Below are positions 1-7,726 of a stretch of 16,590 nt of DNA, piece after piece. The position numbers and the translations under genes were made by a program. A model generated the notes under the pieces. That model was not told the DNA's origin. It saw only the letters and a list, made by a program, of their open reading frames with translations, and searched no databases. The DNA comes from Ignavibacteria bacterium (GTDB lineage Bacteria > Bacteroidota > Ignavibacteria > Ignavibacteriales > Melioribacteraceae), in assembly GCA_003233295.1 (NCBI GenBank), contig QILJ01000337.1, forward strand, positions 1 through 16,590, given 5' to 3'. Every line of letters starts with the position of its first letter. The first letter of the stretch is position 1.

Positions 1-677
1 GGCATATTATCTATTTCAGCACAAAACTTAAGGTCGTCTTCAAAACCATTTTCTATCAATAATTTACCATGTTCACTTTCACGGAGCATTTCTAATACAT
101 TTGAACCGAACTGCTCATTTAAAACCAAACTAGCTTTAGCGGCATCGGTAATTTCAATATTTTCTTTTAACGATTGCATCTTTTGGATCAATGCACCGGC
201 ACAAATAGTATCCTCTATACAGAACATACCATGAGAACCTGCTGCAATAATTTCTACATCTTTATCAAGCTCGGTCAATTGTTCTGCAATAGTAGATAAA
301 TTATTAAAACTTGTGATAAATAATTTATCCGAATATTTTGCTTTTACTACAGCTTTTGATCCATTAGTTGTAAACAAAATTATCGACTTACTATAGACCA
401 ATCCTTTTGTATAATCCTGCGGTGAATTGCCGAGATCAAATCCATCAATAATCTTAGTATTTCTTTCTCCGCATAACAGAGTCTGACCGCCATGAGCATT
501 TACGGAAATCTTCATTGCAAAATCAATTGATCCCACAGGAATAACTTCCTTTGCCCCGTTATTCAATGCTTGAACAATCACCGATGTTGCTCTTAAGACA
601 TCTATAACAACCGAAGTTTTCCCGGTGAAATAAAGTTCGTCAACATTATTTGGAGATAATAATACGTTTACTTTCAT
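1..677 (-). CDS. comB: 2-phosphosulfolactate phosphatase family protein (ComB), C-terminus cut by window edge
   Basis: I translated this reading frame from the ATG at 677-675 to the left edge; 225 codons are open with no stop. It belongs to the ComB family (2-phosphosulfolactate phosphatase, Mg-dependent, EC 3.1.3.71, which releases phosphate from 2-phosphosulfolactate to give sulfolactate). Recognisable family blocks are VIDVLRATSV at about residues 24-33, LCGERN at 68-73, GFDLGNSP at 79-86, and TTNGSKA at 103-109. The family is usually about 235-245 residues, so only a short tail is missing. Upstream are two GGACAA boxes (one ending just before the ATG, one about 20 nt upstream); neither is a clean Shine-Dalgarno site. 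The gene follows gcvT after 47 nt and probably shares its transcript. In archaea ComB serves coenzyme M synthesis, but many bacteria without coenzyme M carry homologues, so the true substrate here is uncertain. The family assignment is firm; the reaction is inferred. Confidence 0.9.
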   Translation of the reverse strand, partial: MKVNVLLSPNNVDELYFTGKTSVVIDVLRATSVIVQALNNGAKEVIPVGSIDFAMKISVNAHGGQTLLCGERNTKIIDGFDLGNSPQDYTKGLVYSKSIILFTTNGSKAVVKAKYSDKLFITSFNNLSTIAEQLTELDKDVEIIAAGSHGMFCIEDTICAGALIQKMQSLKENIEITDAAKASLVLNEQFGSNVLEMLRESEHGKLLIENGFEDDLKFCAEIDNM

Positions 678-709
678 TTGTCCGCAATTTTATTTTTGTC
701 CTCATTTAT

Positions 710-724
710 CATGCTAACTGCATG
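710..724 (-). other. Short inverted repeat just after gcvT stop
   Basis: CATGC-AGTTA-GCATG forms a perfect 5-bp stem with a 5-nt loop and starts at the first base after the gcvT stop codon. No T-run follows, so it does not look like a Rho-independent terminator. It may be a weak RNA hairpin, a DNA-binding site, or chance. Confidence 0.25.
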
Positions 725-1807
725 TTACTTTTTAATAAAAGGCAATTTAACAATTGTTAATGGAATTTCCTTATTCCTTACCTTTACATTAAGCTGTTCA
801 TCTGAATCTATATAATTTTCATCTACATAACCAAGTGCAATCGGGTGACCGAGAATCGGGCTTAAGGTACCGCTTGTAATATTGCCAACAATTTCGCCGT
901 TTAGTGCAATTTCGTAACCATGCCTCGGTAAAACTCTTTCTTCCGAGATCATTGCAACCAGTTTACGTTTTACGCCTTCTTCCTTAACTTTAAGAATAGC
1001 GTCTCGCCCGATAAAGTCACCTTTATTCACTTTTGTTATCCAACCTAACCCCGCTTCAATAGGATTTGTTGTTTCATCAATATCATTTCCGTATAAACAA
1101 AAACCCATTTCTAATCTTAAGCTATCCCTAGCGCCAAGTCCAGCAGGCTGAATCTGGTATTTTTTACCAATATCAAATAGTTTATCCCAAAATTTCTCAG
1201 CTTTTTTTTCATCGGTTTTAAAGTACAATTCGTATCCCAATTCACCTGTGTAACCTGTACGCGATACCAGCATATCAATTTCATCACATTTTGCATTAAA
1301 AAAGCGATAGTATTCTAAATCTAACTTTCTATCACAAATTCCCTGCAAAACTTTTTGGGAATTTGGTCCTTGTACAGCAAGCAGAGAATATTCATCACTC
1401 TCGTTCAGTATTTCTACTCCGAATGAATTATTCTTATGCATCCAGTTAACATCTTTTTCAATATTTGAAGCATTTATTACAAGAAAATATTCATTCTCAT
1501 CAATTCTATAAACCAACAAGTCGTCAATAATTCCGCCATTTTCGTTACACATTGCCGAATACTGCACACTGCCGTCAGATAATTTAGAAACATCGTTGAT
1601 GGTAAGATACTGAACAAAATCGAAAGCACGCTCCCCTTTTATTCTAACTTCTCCCATGTGTGAAACGTCAAAAACCCCAACAGAATTTCGAACGGCTTTA
1701 TGCTCATCAATTATTGAGGTGTATTGAACAGGCATTAAATATCCGGCAAAATCAATTAGTTTTGCTCCTAATCTTTCGTGTATATTATAAAACTTCGTCT
1801 TTTTCAT
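725..1807 (-). CDS. gcvT: Aminomethyltransferase, glycine cleavage system T-protein
   Basis: This is a full-length 360-residue T-protein (EC 2.1.2.10). It takes the aminomethyl group from lipoylated H-protein, transfers the one-carbon unit to tetrahydrofolate and releases ammonia in the glycine cleavage complex. The N-terminal folate-binding domain shows the family start HERLGAKLIDFAGYLMPVQY (9-28) and FDVSHMGEV (46-54). The catalytic aspartate lies in GGIIDDLLVYR (91-101). RTGYTGELGYELY (183-195) and GLGARDSLRLEMGFCLYGND (223-242) form the rest of the folate site, and the small C-terminal GCV_T_C barrel covers about 275-355. Start ATG at 1807; no obvious Shine-Dalgarno sequence. It lies 44 nt after tal. 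The H- and P-protein genes are not in the window, so it is not part of a gcvTHP operon here. Confidence 0.97.
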   Translation of the reverse strand: MKKTKFYNIHERLGAKLIDFAGYLMPVQYTSIIDEHKAVRNSVGVFDVSHMGEVRIKGERAFDFVQYLTINDVSKLSDGSVQYSAMCNENGGIIDDLLVYRIDENEYFLVINASNIEKDVNWMHKNNSFGVEILNESDEYSLLAVQGPNSQKVLQGICDRKLDLEYYRFFNAKCDEIDMLVSRTGYTGELGYELYFKTDEKKAEKFWDKLFDIGKKYQIQPAGLGARDSLRLEMGFCLYGNDIDETTNPIEAGLGWITKVNKGDFIGRDAILKVKEEGVKRKLVAMISEERVLPRHGYEIALNGEIVGNITSGTLSPILGHPIALGYVDENYIDSDEQLNVKVRNKEIPLTIVKLPFIKK

Positions 1808-1851
1808 CTACTTGTAATTTTACTTTTTTATCAATACAGTTGACTTTATTA

Positions 1852-2505
1852 TCAAACTATAGTTGAGTTTAATTTGTTCCAATCACTCAAAAATTTATCA
1901 ATACCGTTATCGGTAAGAGGATGTTTGAATAATTGCTCTATAACTTTAAATGGAACCGTTGCAATATCTGCGCCAATCATTGCCGCTTCAACGATATGAA
2001 GAGGATTTCTTATACTTGCAACAATTATTTCAGTTTGAAAATCATAATTATCATAAATTTGAACAATTTGCTCGATCAAATCCATTCCAACAGCACTTAT
2101 ATCATCAAGTCTGCCTACAAACGGACTAATATAAGAAGCTCCGGCTTTTGCAGCTAAAATTGCCTGACTGGCTGAAAAGCACAAGGTAACATTCGTTTTT
2201 ATTCCTAAACCAGATAATGATTTAACAGCTTTAATTCCATCTTTGGTTAACGGAATTTTTACCACGATATTCTCATGAATAGCCGCCAGTTCTTTTGCTT
2301 CGTTAATCATTCCTTCATAATCAAGAGCAATTACCTCAGCGCTGATAGGTCCGTCAACAATTTTAATAATTTCATCTAATAAACCTTTAAAATCTTTTCC
2401 TTCTCGTGAGACAAGTGTAGGATTGGTTGTAACCCCGTCCAAAATACCTATTGCTGCGGCTTCTTTAATTTCTTCAATGTTTGCCGTATCGATAAAAAAT
2501 TTCAT
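1852..2505 (-). CDS. tal: Transaldolase, small TalC/FSA-type subfamily
   Basis: This 217-residue class I aldolase belongs to the TalC/MipB/fructose-6-phosphate-aldolase family, which has single (beta/alpha)8 barrels of about 215-220 residues. The Schiff-base lysine is K83 in VVKIPLT (81-87); D6 in FIDTAN and N28 in TTNPTL are the other expected active-site residues. Two positions separate true transaldolases from fructose-6-phosphate aldolase. FSA of E. coli has Gln59 and Tyr131, whereas this protein has Glu57 (in ISAEVIA) and Phe129 (in SPFVGRLDD), the transaldolase pattern. I therefore predict sedoheptulose-7-phosphate/glyceraldehyde-3-phosphate exchange in the pentose phosphate pathway. 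Start ATG at 2505 is preceded by TGAGAG about 8 nt upstream. It lies 45 nt after rng and 44 nt before gcvT. It is often annotated loosely as fsa or talC. Confidence 0.93.
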   Translation of the reverse strand: MKFFIDTANIEEIKEAAAIGILDGVTTNPTLVSREGKDFKGLLDEIIKIVDGPISAEVIALDYEGMINEAKELAAIHENIVVKIPLTKDGIKAVKSLSGLGIKTNVTLCFSASQAILAAKAGASYISPFVGRLDDISAVGMDLIEQIVQIYDNYDFQTEIIVASIRNPLHIVEAAMIGADIATVPFKVIEQLFKHPLTDNGIDKFLSDWNKLNSTIV

Positions 2506-2550
2506 TTTAATTCTCTCATTTATTAATCTTATATTGAAACTTACTAAATA

Positions 2551-4116
2551 TTATAAATAATCTTGCGTAATTTCTTTCCCGGTTTTAGCATCAAGGAATC
2601 TGAATGCTTGAGGATTCACATCGGTTTTTTCTTCCAATTTTATACGCACAAAATATTTCAACTGCAGTTTTTTGATTGTTGAAAATGGTCCTTCTCTCAA
2701 TTTCAATCCCAAGGAATTATGCACCAGCAATCGTAAAGAATGTTTATTCCCGTCGTTTTTATATCTCTGCAGCCAGCGATCAATTTCGTGCATTAAACTG
2801 GATTTTTTCTGCATAATGCCGGTTCCGTTACAAAAATGACAAATCTCATGAGTGGATTCCAAAATATTTTCACGAATTCGCTCACGCGTTATCTGCATCA
2901 AGCCGAAATCTGTCATCGGCAGCATTGCAATTTTTGCACGATCTTTCTTGAATTCTTTTTTCAGTTCATCATAAATTTTCTTTCGGTTCCTATCTTCCTC
3001 AAGATCAATAAAATCAATAACAACAAGTCCGCCGATATCTCTCAACCTTAACTGGTGCGCAATTTCTCTAGCTGCTTCCAGATCGGTTTTAAGAGAATTT
3101 AGCTCTTGCTCTTTTTTAGCAGCATAACGTCCGCTGTTAACATCAATTACAGACATTGCCTCGGTATGTTCAATAAATAAGTAACCTCCGCTGGGAAGAT
3201 CGACCTTTCTGGTCATTATACTTTTTATCTGCTCTTCTATCCTGAATTCCTCGTATATCGGAACCGAACTTTTGTACAGATTGATCTTATCAAGTAACTC
3301 GGGTTGATGAGTATTGATATAGCTTCGAATTTCTTTAAAAAGCTTTTTCGAATCTATAAAGATATTAGAAACATCAGGAGTAAAAAGATCTCTGATAACA
3401 CTGATAGTTGTACTGAGGTCTCTATAAACCAAGTATGGAGGAGAATTTTTCTTAACTTCTTCCTGTATTTGCTCCCACGTTTTGACCAAGAAATTTAAGT
3501 CAGCTTTTAATGCTTCCTCACTTTGGTCTTTAGAAGCGGTTCTTATAATTAAACCGCAATTTGAAGGAATAATTCCCCTGGCTAAATTTTTAAGTCTTTT
3601 ACGTTCCTTATAATCGGATATTTTTCTTGATATGCCGATCTGTTTTTCATATGGGATAAGAACACAGAATCTTCCGGGAATGGAGATTGAACTGGAAACT
3701 CTAACTCCCTTACCTTTTACAGGTTCTTTCAGAATTTGGACTAAAATTTCCTGTCCTTTTTTCAGTTTTGGATATTGTCTTGATCTGGTTTCTTTTTTTT
3801 CATCATTTCCCTGCTGAGGTTTATTTGGTTCATCCTCTTCAGGCTCGGCAACGAAATCATCATCGGCAAAATTAAGGTTATCCCTTAAAGTATCCCCGAT
3901 ATCCGAGAAATGAAGAAATCCATCATGTTTAAGTCCAATATCTATAAAGGCAGCTCGTATTCCGGGTAAAACTCTTGCAACTTTACCCAGATAAATATTG
4001 CCGACCATCCTGCTTTTTTCCGGATGATCAACAAAAAAATCCACTAATTTTCCATCCTCAGTTATAGCTACCCTATTCTGAGAGGCAGTGGAACTAATAA
4101 TAATTTCTTTTTGCAT
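2551..4116 (-). CDS. rng: Ribonuclease G (RNase E/G family endoribonuclease)
   Basis: This 521-residue single-strand-specific endoribonuclease acts in rRNA 5' maturation and mRNA decay. An N-terminal S1 RNA-binding domain spans about 35-135 and is interrupted by a charged, disordered-looking insert at about 84-117 (acidic, then Lys/Arg-rich). The 5'-sensor/RNase H-like region follows, then the DNase I-like catalytic core. The two metal-binding aspartates are D325 in VIDVNSGR and D368 in VVIDFIDLEEDRNR. The Zn-link cysteines C426 and C429 sit in CHFCNGTG, the equivalent of CPxC in E. coli RNase E/G. It lacks the long C-terminal scaffold of RNase E, so G-type is the better name. Start ATG at 4116, 38 nt after dusB. 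Its closeness to pnp (only dusB between) groups two RNA-decay enzymes. Acidic S1-loop inserts are, from memory, common in this phylum. Confidence 0.95.
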   Translation of the reverse strand: MQKEIIISSTASQNRVAITEDGKLVDFFVDHPEKSRMVGNIYLGKVARVLPGIRAAFIDIGLKHDGFLHFSDIGDTLRDNLNFADDDFVAEPEEDEPNKPQQGNDEKKETRSRQYPKLKKGQEILVQILKEPVKGKGVRVSSSISIPGRFCVLIPYEKQIGISRKISDYKERKRLKNLARGIIPSNCGLIIRTASKDQSEEALKADLNFLVKTWEQIQEEVKKNSPPYLVYRDLSTTISVIRDLFTPDVSNIFIDSKKLFKEIRSYINTHQPELLDKINLYKSSVPIYEEFRIEEQIKSIMTRKVDLPSGGYLFIEHTEAMSVIDVNSGRYAAKKEQELNSLKTDLEAAREIAHQLRLRDIGGLVVIDFIDLEEDRNRKKIYDELKKEFKKDRAKIAMLPMTDFGLMQITRERIRENILESTHEICHFCNGTGIMQKKSSLMHEIDRWLQRYKNDGNKHSLRLLVHNSLGLKLREGPFSTIKKLQLKYFVRIKLEEKTDVNPQAFRFLDAKTGKEITQDYL

Positions 4117-4154
4117 TAAAACTTCTCGCTTGTAAACAAATTGATTAACTGACT

Positions 4155-5201
4155 TTATTTATCCAGCCAAAACACAACTCGTTCACCAAATTTTTTGTTA
4201 ATCAACTCACGATCTTCTGAAGGATAAAATCCCGCATTTAATTTTTTCGTATGATCGTGAATTATTTCAATTTCATTTTCTATGGATTTAACGCTTGTTA
4301 TTTTTTTTATCAGCGTATTTATTCCATCACAATTTTTGTAATACCAGATAATATTCTTTTTTGCTTTTATAGCAGCGATATTATCCGCATATTCTTTTGA
4401 TAACAGTTCGCAATGATGAATTGATATTTTCTCAATTTCATTAAAACTTGGTTCGCCCGGATCAACTCCATTTTTAAGATATTCAGCATACCTGCTGAAA
4501 ATAAATGGATTTCCAAGCGCTCCCCGTGCGATCATCACGCTATCACAACTAGTTTCGGCGGTCATGTTAATTATATCTTGAGGAGTAAAAAGCGACCCAT
4601 TTCCAATTACAGGAATATCTACAGCCTCTTTGACCTTTTTTATCCATTCCCACATAGGTTTATCTTTATAGTGGGAATTCCTGGCGCGTGCATGTATAAA
4701 TATGAGTGATGCGCCATTATCCTGAGCAACTTGAGCGCTTTCTAAAATATTTACTCTGTTTATACTTTGCCCAAGACGCAATTTTACCGAAACCGGTATA
4801 TCATCAGCAGCCGAAACCATTGCTTTGACCAACTCTCCCATCAGCAGCGGATTATCCAGAATTGCCGCCCCGAGGTTGTGTTTGGTCACGTTTTGTACCG
4901 AACATCCAAAGTTAATATCAATTAAATCAGGCTTATATCTTTTTATTTCCGTTACTGCCTGATAAAGATAATCCGGCTCATTACCAATTAACTGCACGCC
5001 AATTGGTTTCTCATCTCTGGAATAAGCAAACTGCCGAAGCGCATAAAACTCGTTATCAACAATACCTTTGGCACTAACCATCTGGGTAAATGTTAATCCG
5101 GCACCGTACTCTTTGCAAATTTTTCTGAAAGGAGCATCCGAAACGTCAGCCATGGGCGCCACAAATAATTTGCTGCCTAAATCTAACTTACCAAGTTTCA
5201 A
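4155..5201 (-). CDS. dusB: tRNA-dihydrouridine synthase (DusB-like), TTG start
   Basis: This 348-residue FMN/NADPH-dependent enzyme reduces uridine to dihydrouridine in the tRNA D-loop region. A TIM barrel covers about 1-240 and a helical tRNA-binding domain the rest. Visible family blocks are LFVAPMADVSDAPFR (12-26, FMN loop), QLIGNEP (70-76), the catalytic cysteine C100, VKLRLG (139-144, FMN-contacting lysine), HARARNSHYKDK (170-181), VIGNGSLFTPQD (198-209) and MIARGALGNPFIF (223-235). The catalytic loop reads FGCSVQNV, where the family normally has GCPxxxV, so the proline after the active cysteine is a serine. Start: the codon at 5201-5199 is TTG. No ATG lies between it and the upstream in-frame TAG, the first internal ATG (M17) would remove the FMN loop start, and a GAAAGGGA site sits 5 nt upstream. 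It follows the terminator after pnp. The dihydrouridine position it modifies cannot be read from sequence. Confidence 0.92.
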   Translation of the reverse strand: MKLGKLDLGSKLFVAPMADVSDAPFRKICKEYGAGLTFTQMVSAKGIVDNEFYALRQFAYSRDEKPIGVQLIGNEPDYLYQAVTEIKRYKPDLIDINFGCSVQNVTKHNLGAAILDNPLLMGELVKAMVSAADDIPVSVKLRLGQSINRVNILESAQVAQDNGASLIFIHARARNSHYKDKPMWEWIKKVKEAVDIPVIGNGSLFTPQDIINMTAETSCDSVMIARGALGNPFIFSRYAEYLKNGVDPGEPSFNEIEKISIHHCELLSKEYADNIAAIKAKKNIIWYYKNCDGINTLIKKITSVKSIENEIEIIHDHTKKLNAGFYPSEDRELINKKFGERVVFWLDK

Positions 5202-5206
5202 TGATG

Positions 5207-5214
5207 TCCCTTTC
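5207..5214 (-). promoter_or_regulatory. Ribosome-binding site that fixes the TTG start of dusB
   Basis: GAAAGGGA lies 5 nt upstream of the TTG at 5201-5199. It is among the better Shine-Dalgarno sequences in the window and supports TTG as the real start. Confidence 0.7.
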
Positions 5215-5225
5215 TATTCTTAAAC

Positions 5226-5257
5226 AAAAAGAACGATGCCGGGTAATACCCAGCATC
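5226..5257 (-). terminator. Intrinsic terminator between pnp and dusB
   Basis: On the minus strand GATGCTGGGT-ATT-ACCCGGCATC (5257-5235) forms a 10-bp stem with one G-U pair and a 3-nt loop, followed by GTTCTTTTT (5234-5226). It lies 17 nt after the pnp stop and 24 nt before the dusB start. It should end most rimP-to-pnp transcripts. dusB has almost no room for its own promoter downstream of it, so dusB-rng-tal-gcvT-comB may depend on read-through or on a promoter inside pnp. Confidence 0.8.
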
Positions 5258-5274
5258 ACACTTTAAAAGAACAA

Positions 5275-7389
5275 TTAGTCTTTCTTTTCTTCTTTTGACT
5301 TATCCTTAGACTCGTCATTTAATACAGCTTTTCTCGAAAGACTGAATTTCCCGTTTTCCATTTTTAGTAATTTTACTTTTATCTTGTCGCCCTCTTTAAG
5401 AACATCTGAAACTTTATTAATCCTCTCATTGGAAATTTGAGAGATGTGCAGAAGTCCTTGAGTACCGGGAACGAATTCAACAAAAGCCCCGAAGTCAGTT
5501 ATTTTTATAACCGTACCTTCATATTCATGACCAATTTCAGGATCGGTAACTAAAGCTTTAATTACTTCTTTTGCCTTTCTGGCATCCTCGGTATTTACGC
5601 CGGCAATACTTACCTTACCGTCTTCTTCAATGTTTATCTCAACACCAAAATCCTTTTGGATACCTTGAATGGTTTTACCACCGGAACCGATTACCGCACC
5701 AATTTTATCCGGGTTTATCTGAATAAATAATAACGACGGAGCAAATGGCGAAATAGCTTCACGCGGTTCGGTTATCGTTTCAGCCATCTTTCCTAAGATG
5801 TGCATTCTACCATCCTTTGCCTGCTTCAGAGCTGCTTCCATAATCTCATACGAGATACCCTGAATCTTAATATCCATCTGAATTGCAGTTATTCCTTTAT
5901 CGGAACCTGCAACTTTAAAATCCATATCGCCGAGATGATCTTCATTACCAAGTATATCACTTAGAACTGCGTAATTATCTTCTTCTTTAACCAATCCCAT
6001 TGCAATACCGGCAATTGGAGCTTTTACAGGAACACCGCCATCCATCAATGCTAACGAACCGGCACAAACCGTTGCCATTGACGATGAACCATTCGATTCC
6101 AAAATGTCAGAATTAATTCTGACAGTATAAGGGAATTTTTCCTTCGGAGGAATGATATACTTCAGCGCACGCTCTGCTAAATTACCATGACCAACTTCTC
6201 TTCTTCCAACTCCGCCGTATCGACCGGTTTCGCCGACACTGAATGGAGGAAAGTTGTAATGAAGCATGAAAGACTTTTTAAATTCATCGCCAAGTCCGTC
6301 AATTATTTGCTCGTCTCTTGAAGTCCCTAAAGTCAACGTTGTTAAACTTTGAGTTTCTCCGCGAGTAAACAAACCGGAGCCGTGGGTTCTTGGAATTATG
6401 CCAACCTCAGAAGAAATCGGACGAATGTCGGTTAAGCCTCTGCCGTCAAGTCTTTTACCTTCTTCCAATATCCTTTTGCGCATTAACTCTTTTTCAATAT
6501 CATGAATTACATTTTTTATAGCGCCTTCTTCTTCGGGATATTTTTCAGCAAGTTTTTCAATAACCTCTTCTGTTATCTCATCATTTTTTGCGTATCTATC
6601 TTCTTTTGCTAAAACGGTGGAAACAACATCTTTGAATTTATCGTAAGCAAGCTCATGAACATCTTTTACCAATTCTTCATTAACTTCCTTAGCTTCAACC
6701 TGCATTTTCGGTCTGCCGCAAGCTTCAACAAGTTCTTTCTGCACGGCGATCAGCTTCTGAATTTCTGAATGAGCAAATTTTAGAGCTTCCAGCAAATCTT
6801 CCTCGCCAACCTCTTTGGACTCACCTTCAACCATCATGATTGAACTTTCGGTCCCTGCAATAGTAAGTTCCAGATCGCTCTCTTCAATCTGCTGCACAGT
6901 CGGATTAACAATAAGCTCACCGTTAACTTTTCCAACCCTTATTTCACCGATCGGCTCGAGGAAAGGAATATCCGAGATAGCCAAAGCTGCTGAAGCACCA
7001 ACAGCCGCAACTACATCTGGGTCGTTCTCACCATCATACGAATAAACAAACGCAGCAATTTGAGTATCATTATTGTAATCACTGGGGAAGAGAGGTCTAA
7101 TCGGTCTATCGATCAATCGTCCGCTTAAAATTTCTTTTTCAGTCGGTCTACCTTCTCTCTTGAAAAAACCACCGGGTATTTTACCAGCAGCAAATGCTTT
7201 TTCTTTATATTCTACAGAAAGAGGAAAATAATCCAACTCTGTATTAGGTTTTTTTGAAGCAACGGCAGTAACCAAAACCATTGTATCACCATATCGCACC
7301 ATTACAGCGCCATTAGCTTGCTTAGCTAATTTACCGGTTTCGATTGTTAGTTTTTTTCCACCGATTTCTACTTCTTTTGTAATAATCAT
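5275..7389 (-). CDS. pnp: Polyribonucleotide nucleotidyltransferase (PNPase)
   Basis: This 704-residue phosphorolytic 3'-5' exoribonuclease (EC 2.7.7.8) releases nucleoside diphosphates from RNA 3' ends and normally works as a trimer. All domains are present: RNase PH core 1 (about 12-145, with FFKREGRPTEKEILSGRLID at 75-94), a helical linker (about 240-310), RNase PH core 2 (about 315-545), KH (about 555-615, GxxG at VIGSGGKTI) and S1 (about 620-688), then a short charged tail. Catalytic residues matching E. coli D486, D492 and K494 are D484, D490 and K492 in EDHLGDMDFK; the phosphate-binding serines are in NGSSSMAT (433-440). Start ATG at 7389 has GAAGGT 4 nt upstream, next to the rpsO stop, and lies only 10 nt after rpsO, the widely conserved rpsO-pnp pair. 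An intrinsic terminator follows. In E. coli pnp is autoregulated through its leader; no such hairpin is visible in the 10-nt gap. Confidence 0.98.
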   Translation of the reverse strand: MIITKEVEIGGKKLTIETGKLAKQANGAVMVRYGDTMVLVTAVASKKPNTELDYFPLSVEYKEKAFAAGKIPGGFFKREGRPTEKEILSGRLIDRPIRPLFPSDYNNDTQIAAFVYSYDGENDPDVVAAVGASAALAISDIPFLEPIGEIRVGKVNGELIVNPTVQQIEESDLELTIAGTESSIMMVEGESKEVGEEDLLEALKFAHSEIQKLIAVQKELVEACGRPKMQVEAKEVNEELVKDVHELAYDKFKDVVSTVLAKEDRYAKNDEITEEVIEKLAEKYPEEEGAIKNVIHDIEKELMRKRILEEGKRLDGRGLTDIRPISSEVGIIPRTHGSGLFTRGETQSLTTLTLGTSRDEQIIDGLGDEFKKSFMLHYNFPPFSVGETGRYGGVGRREVGHGNLAERALKYIIPPKEKFPYTVRINSDILESNGSSSMATVCAGSLALMDGGVPVKAPIAGIAMGLVKEEDNYAVLSDILGNEDHLGDMDFKVAGSDKGITAIQMDIKIQGISYEIMEAALKQAKDGRMHILGKMAETITEPREAISPFAPSLLFIQINPDKIGAVIGSGGKTIQGIQKDFGVEINIEEDGKVSIAGVNTEDARKAKEVIKALVTDPEIGHEYEGTVIKITDFGAFVEFVPGTQGLLHISQISNERINKVSDVLKEGDKIKVKLLKMENGKFSLSRKAVLNDESKDKSKEEKKD

Positions 7390-7399
7390 TTTTACCTTC

Positions 7400-7669
7400 T
7401 TATTTTCTTATTTTCAATTCTTTAATTATGCTTCTATATCTTTCAATGTCTTTACCGCTAATATAATCAAGCAATCTTCTTCTTCTTCCTACCATCATCA
7501 TTAGTCCTCTTCTGGAAGCATGATCTTTTTTATGCTCGTTAAAGTGAGTAGTAAGTTTGTTGATACGCGCAGTCAGCAAGGCAATTTGTACTTCTGCTTT
7601 ACCGCTGTCTTTTCCGTTTTCACCAAACTTTTCGATGATCTCCTGTTTTTCTTCTTTTGTTAAATTCAT
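7400..7669 (-). CDS. rpsO: 30S ribosomal protein uS15
   Basis: At 89 residues this is the exact family length. uS15 binds the central domain of 16S rRNA early in 30S assembly and forms bridges to the 50S subunit. The core block [19 protein letters not shown] (42-60) with the conserved His, Asp and SRRGL residues contacts the rRNA three-way junction; RRRRLLDYI (63-71) follows. Start ATG at 7669 has a strong AGGAG 7 nt upstream. The gene lies 57 nt after ribF and 10 nt before pnp. In other bacteria S15 represses its own translation through a leader structure. I see no convincing pseudoknot or hairpin in the 57-nt leader by eye, but it is long enough to hold one. Confidence 0.98.
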   Translation of the reverse strand: MNLTKEEKQEIIEKFGENGKDSGKAEVQIALLTARINKLTTHFNEHKKDHASRRGLMMMVGRRRRLLDYISGKDIERYRSIIKELKIRK

Positions 7670-7726
7670 TTTTTAACTCCTAATATATTATTAATTCGAT
7701 TAGATCTCAGAATTACCCGAAATCCA

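Noticed and set aside
678..709. Two GGACAA boxes before comB as a regulatory direct repeat
   Set aside because: The repeat is only 6 nt in an AT-rich spacer, and chance is sufficient to explain it.
7670..7726. S15-binding pseudoknot in the rpsO leader
   Set aside because: No convincing stem could be found by eye in the 57-nt gap; only the strong AGGAG is clear.
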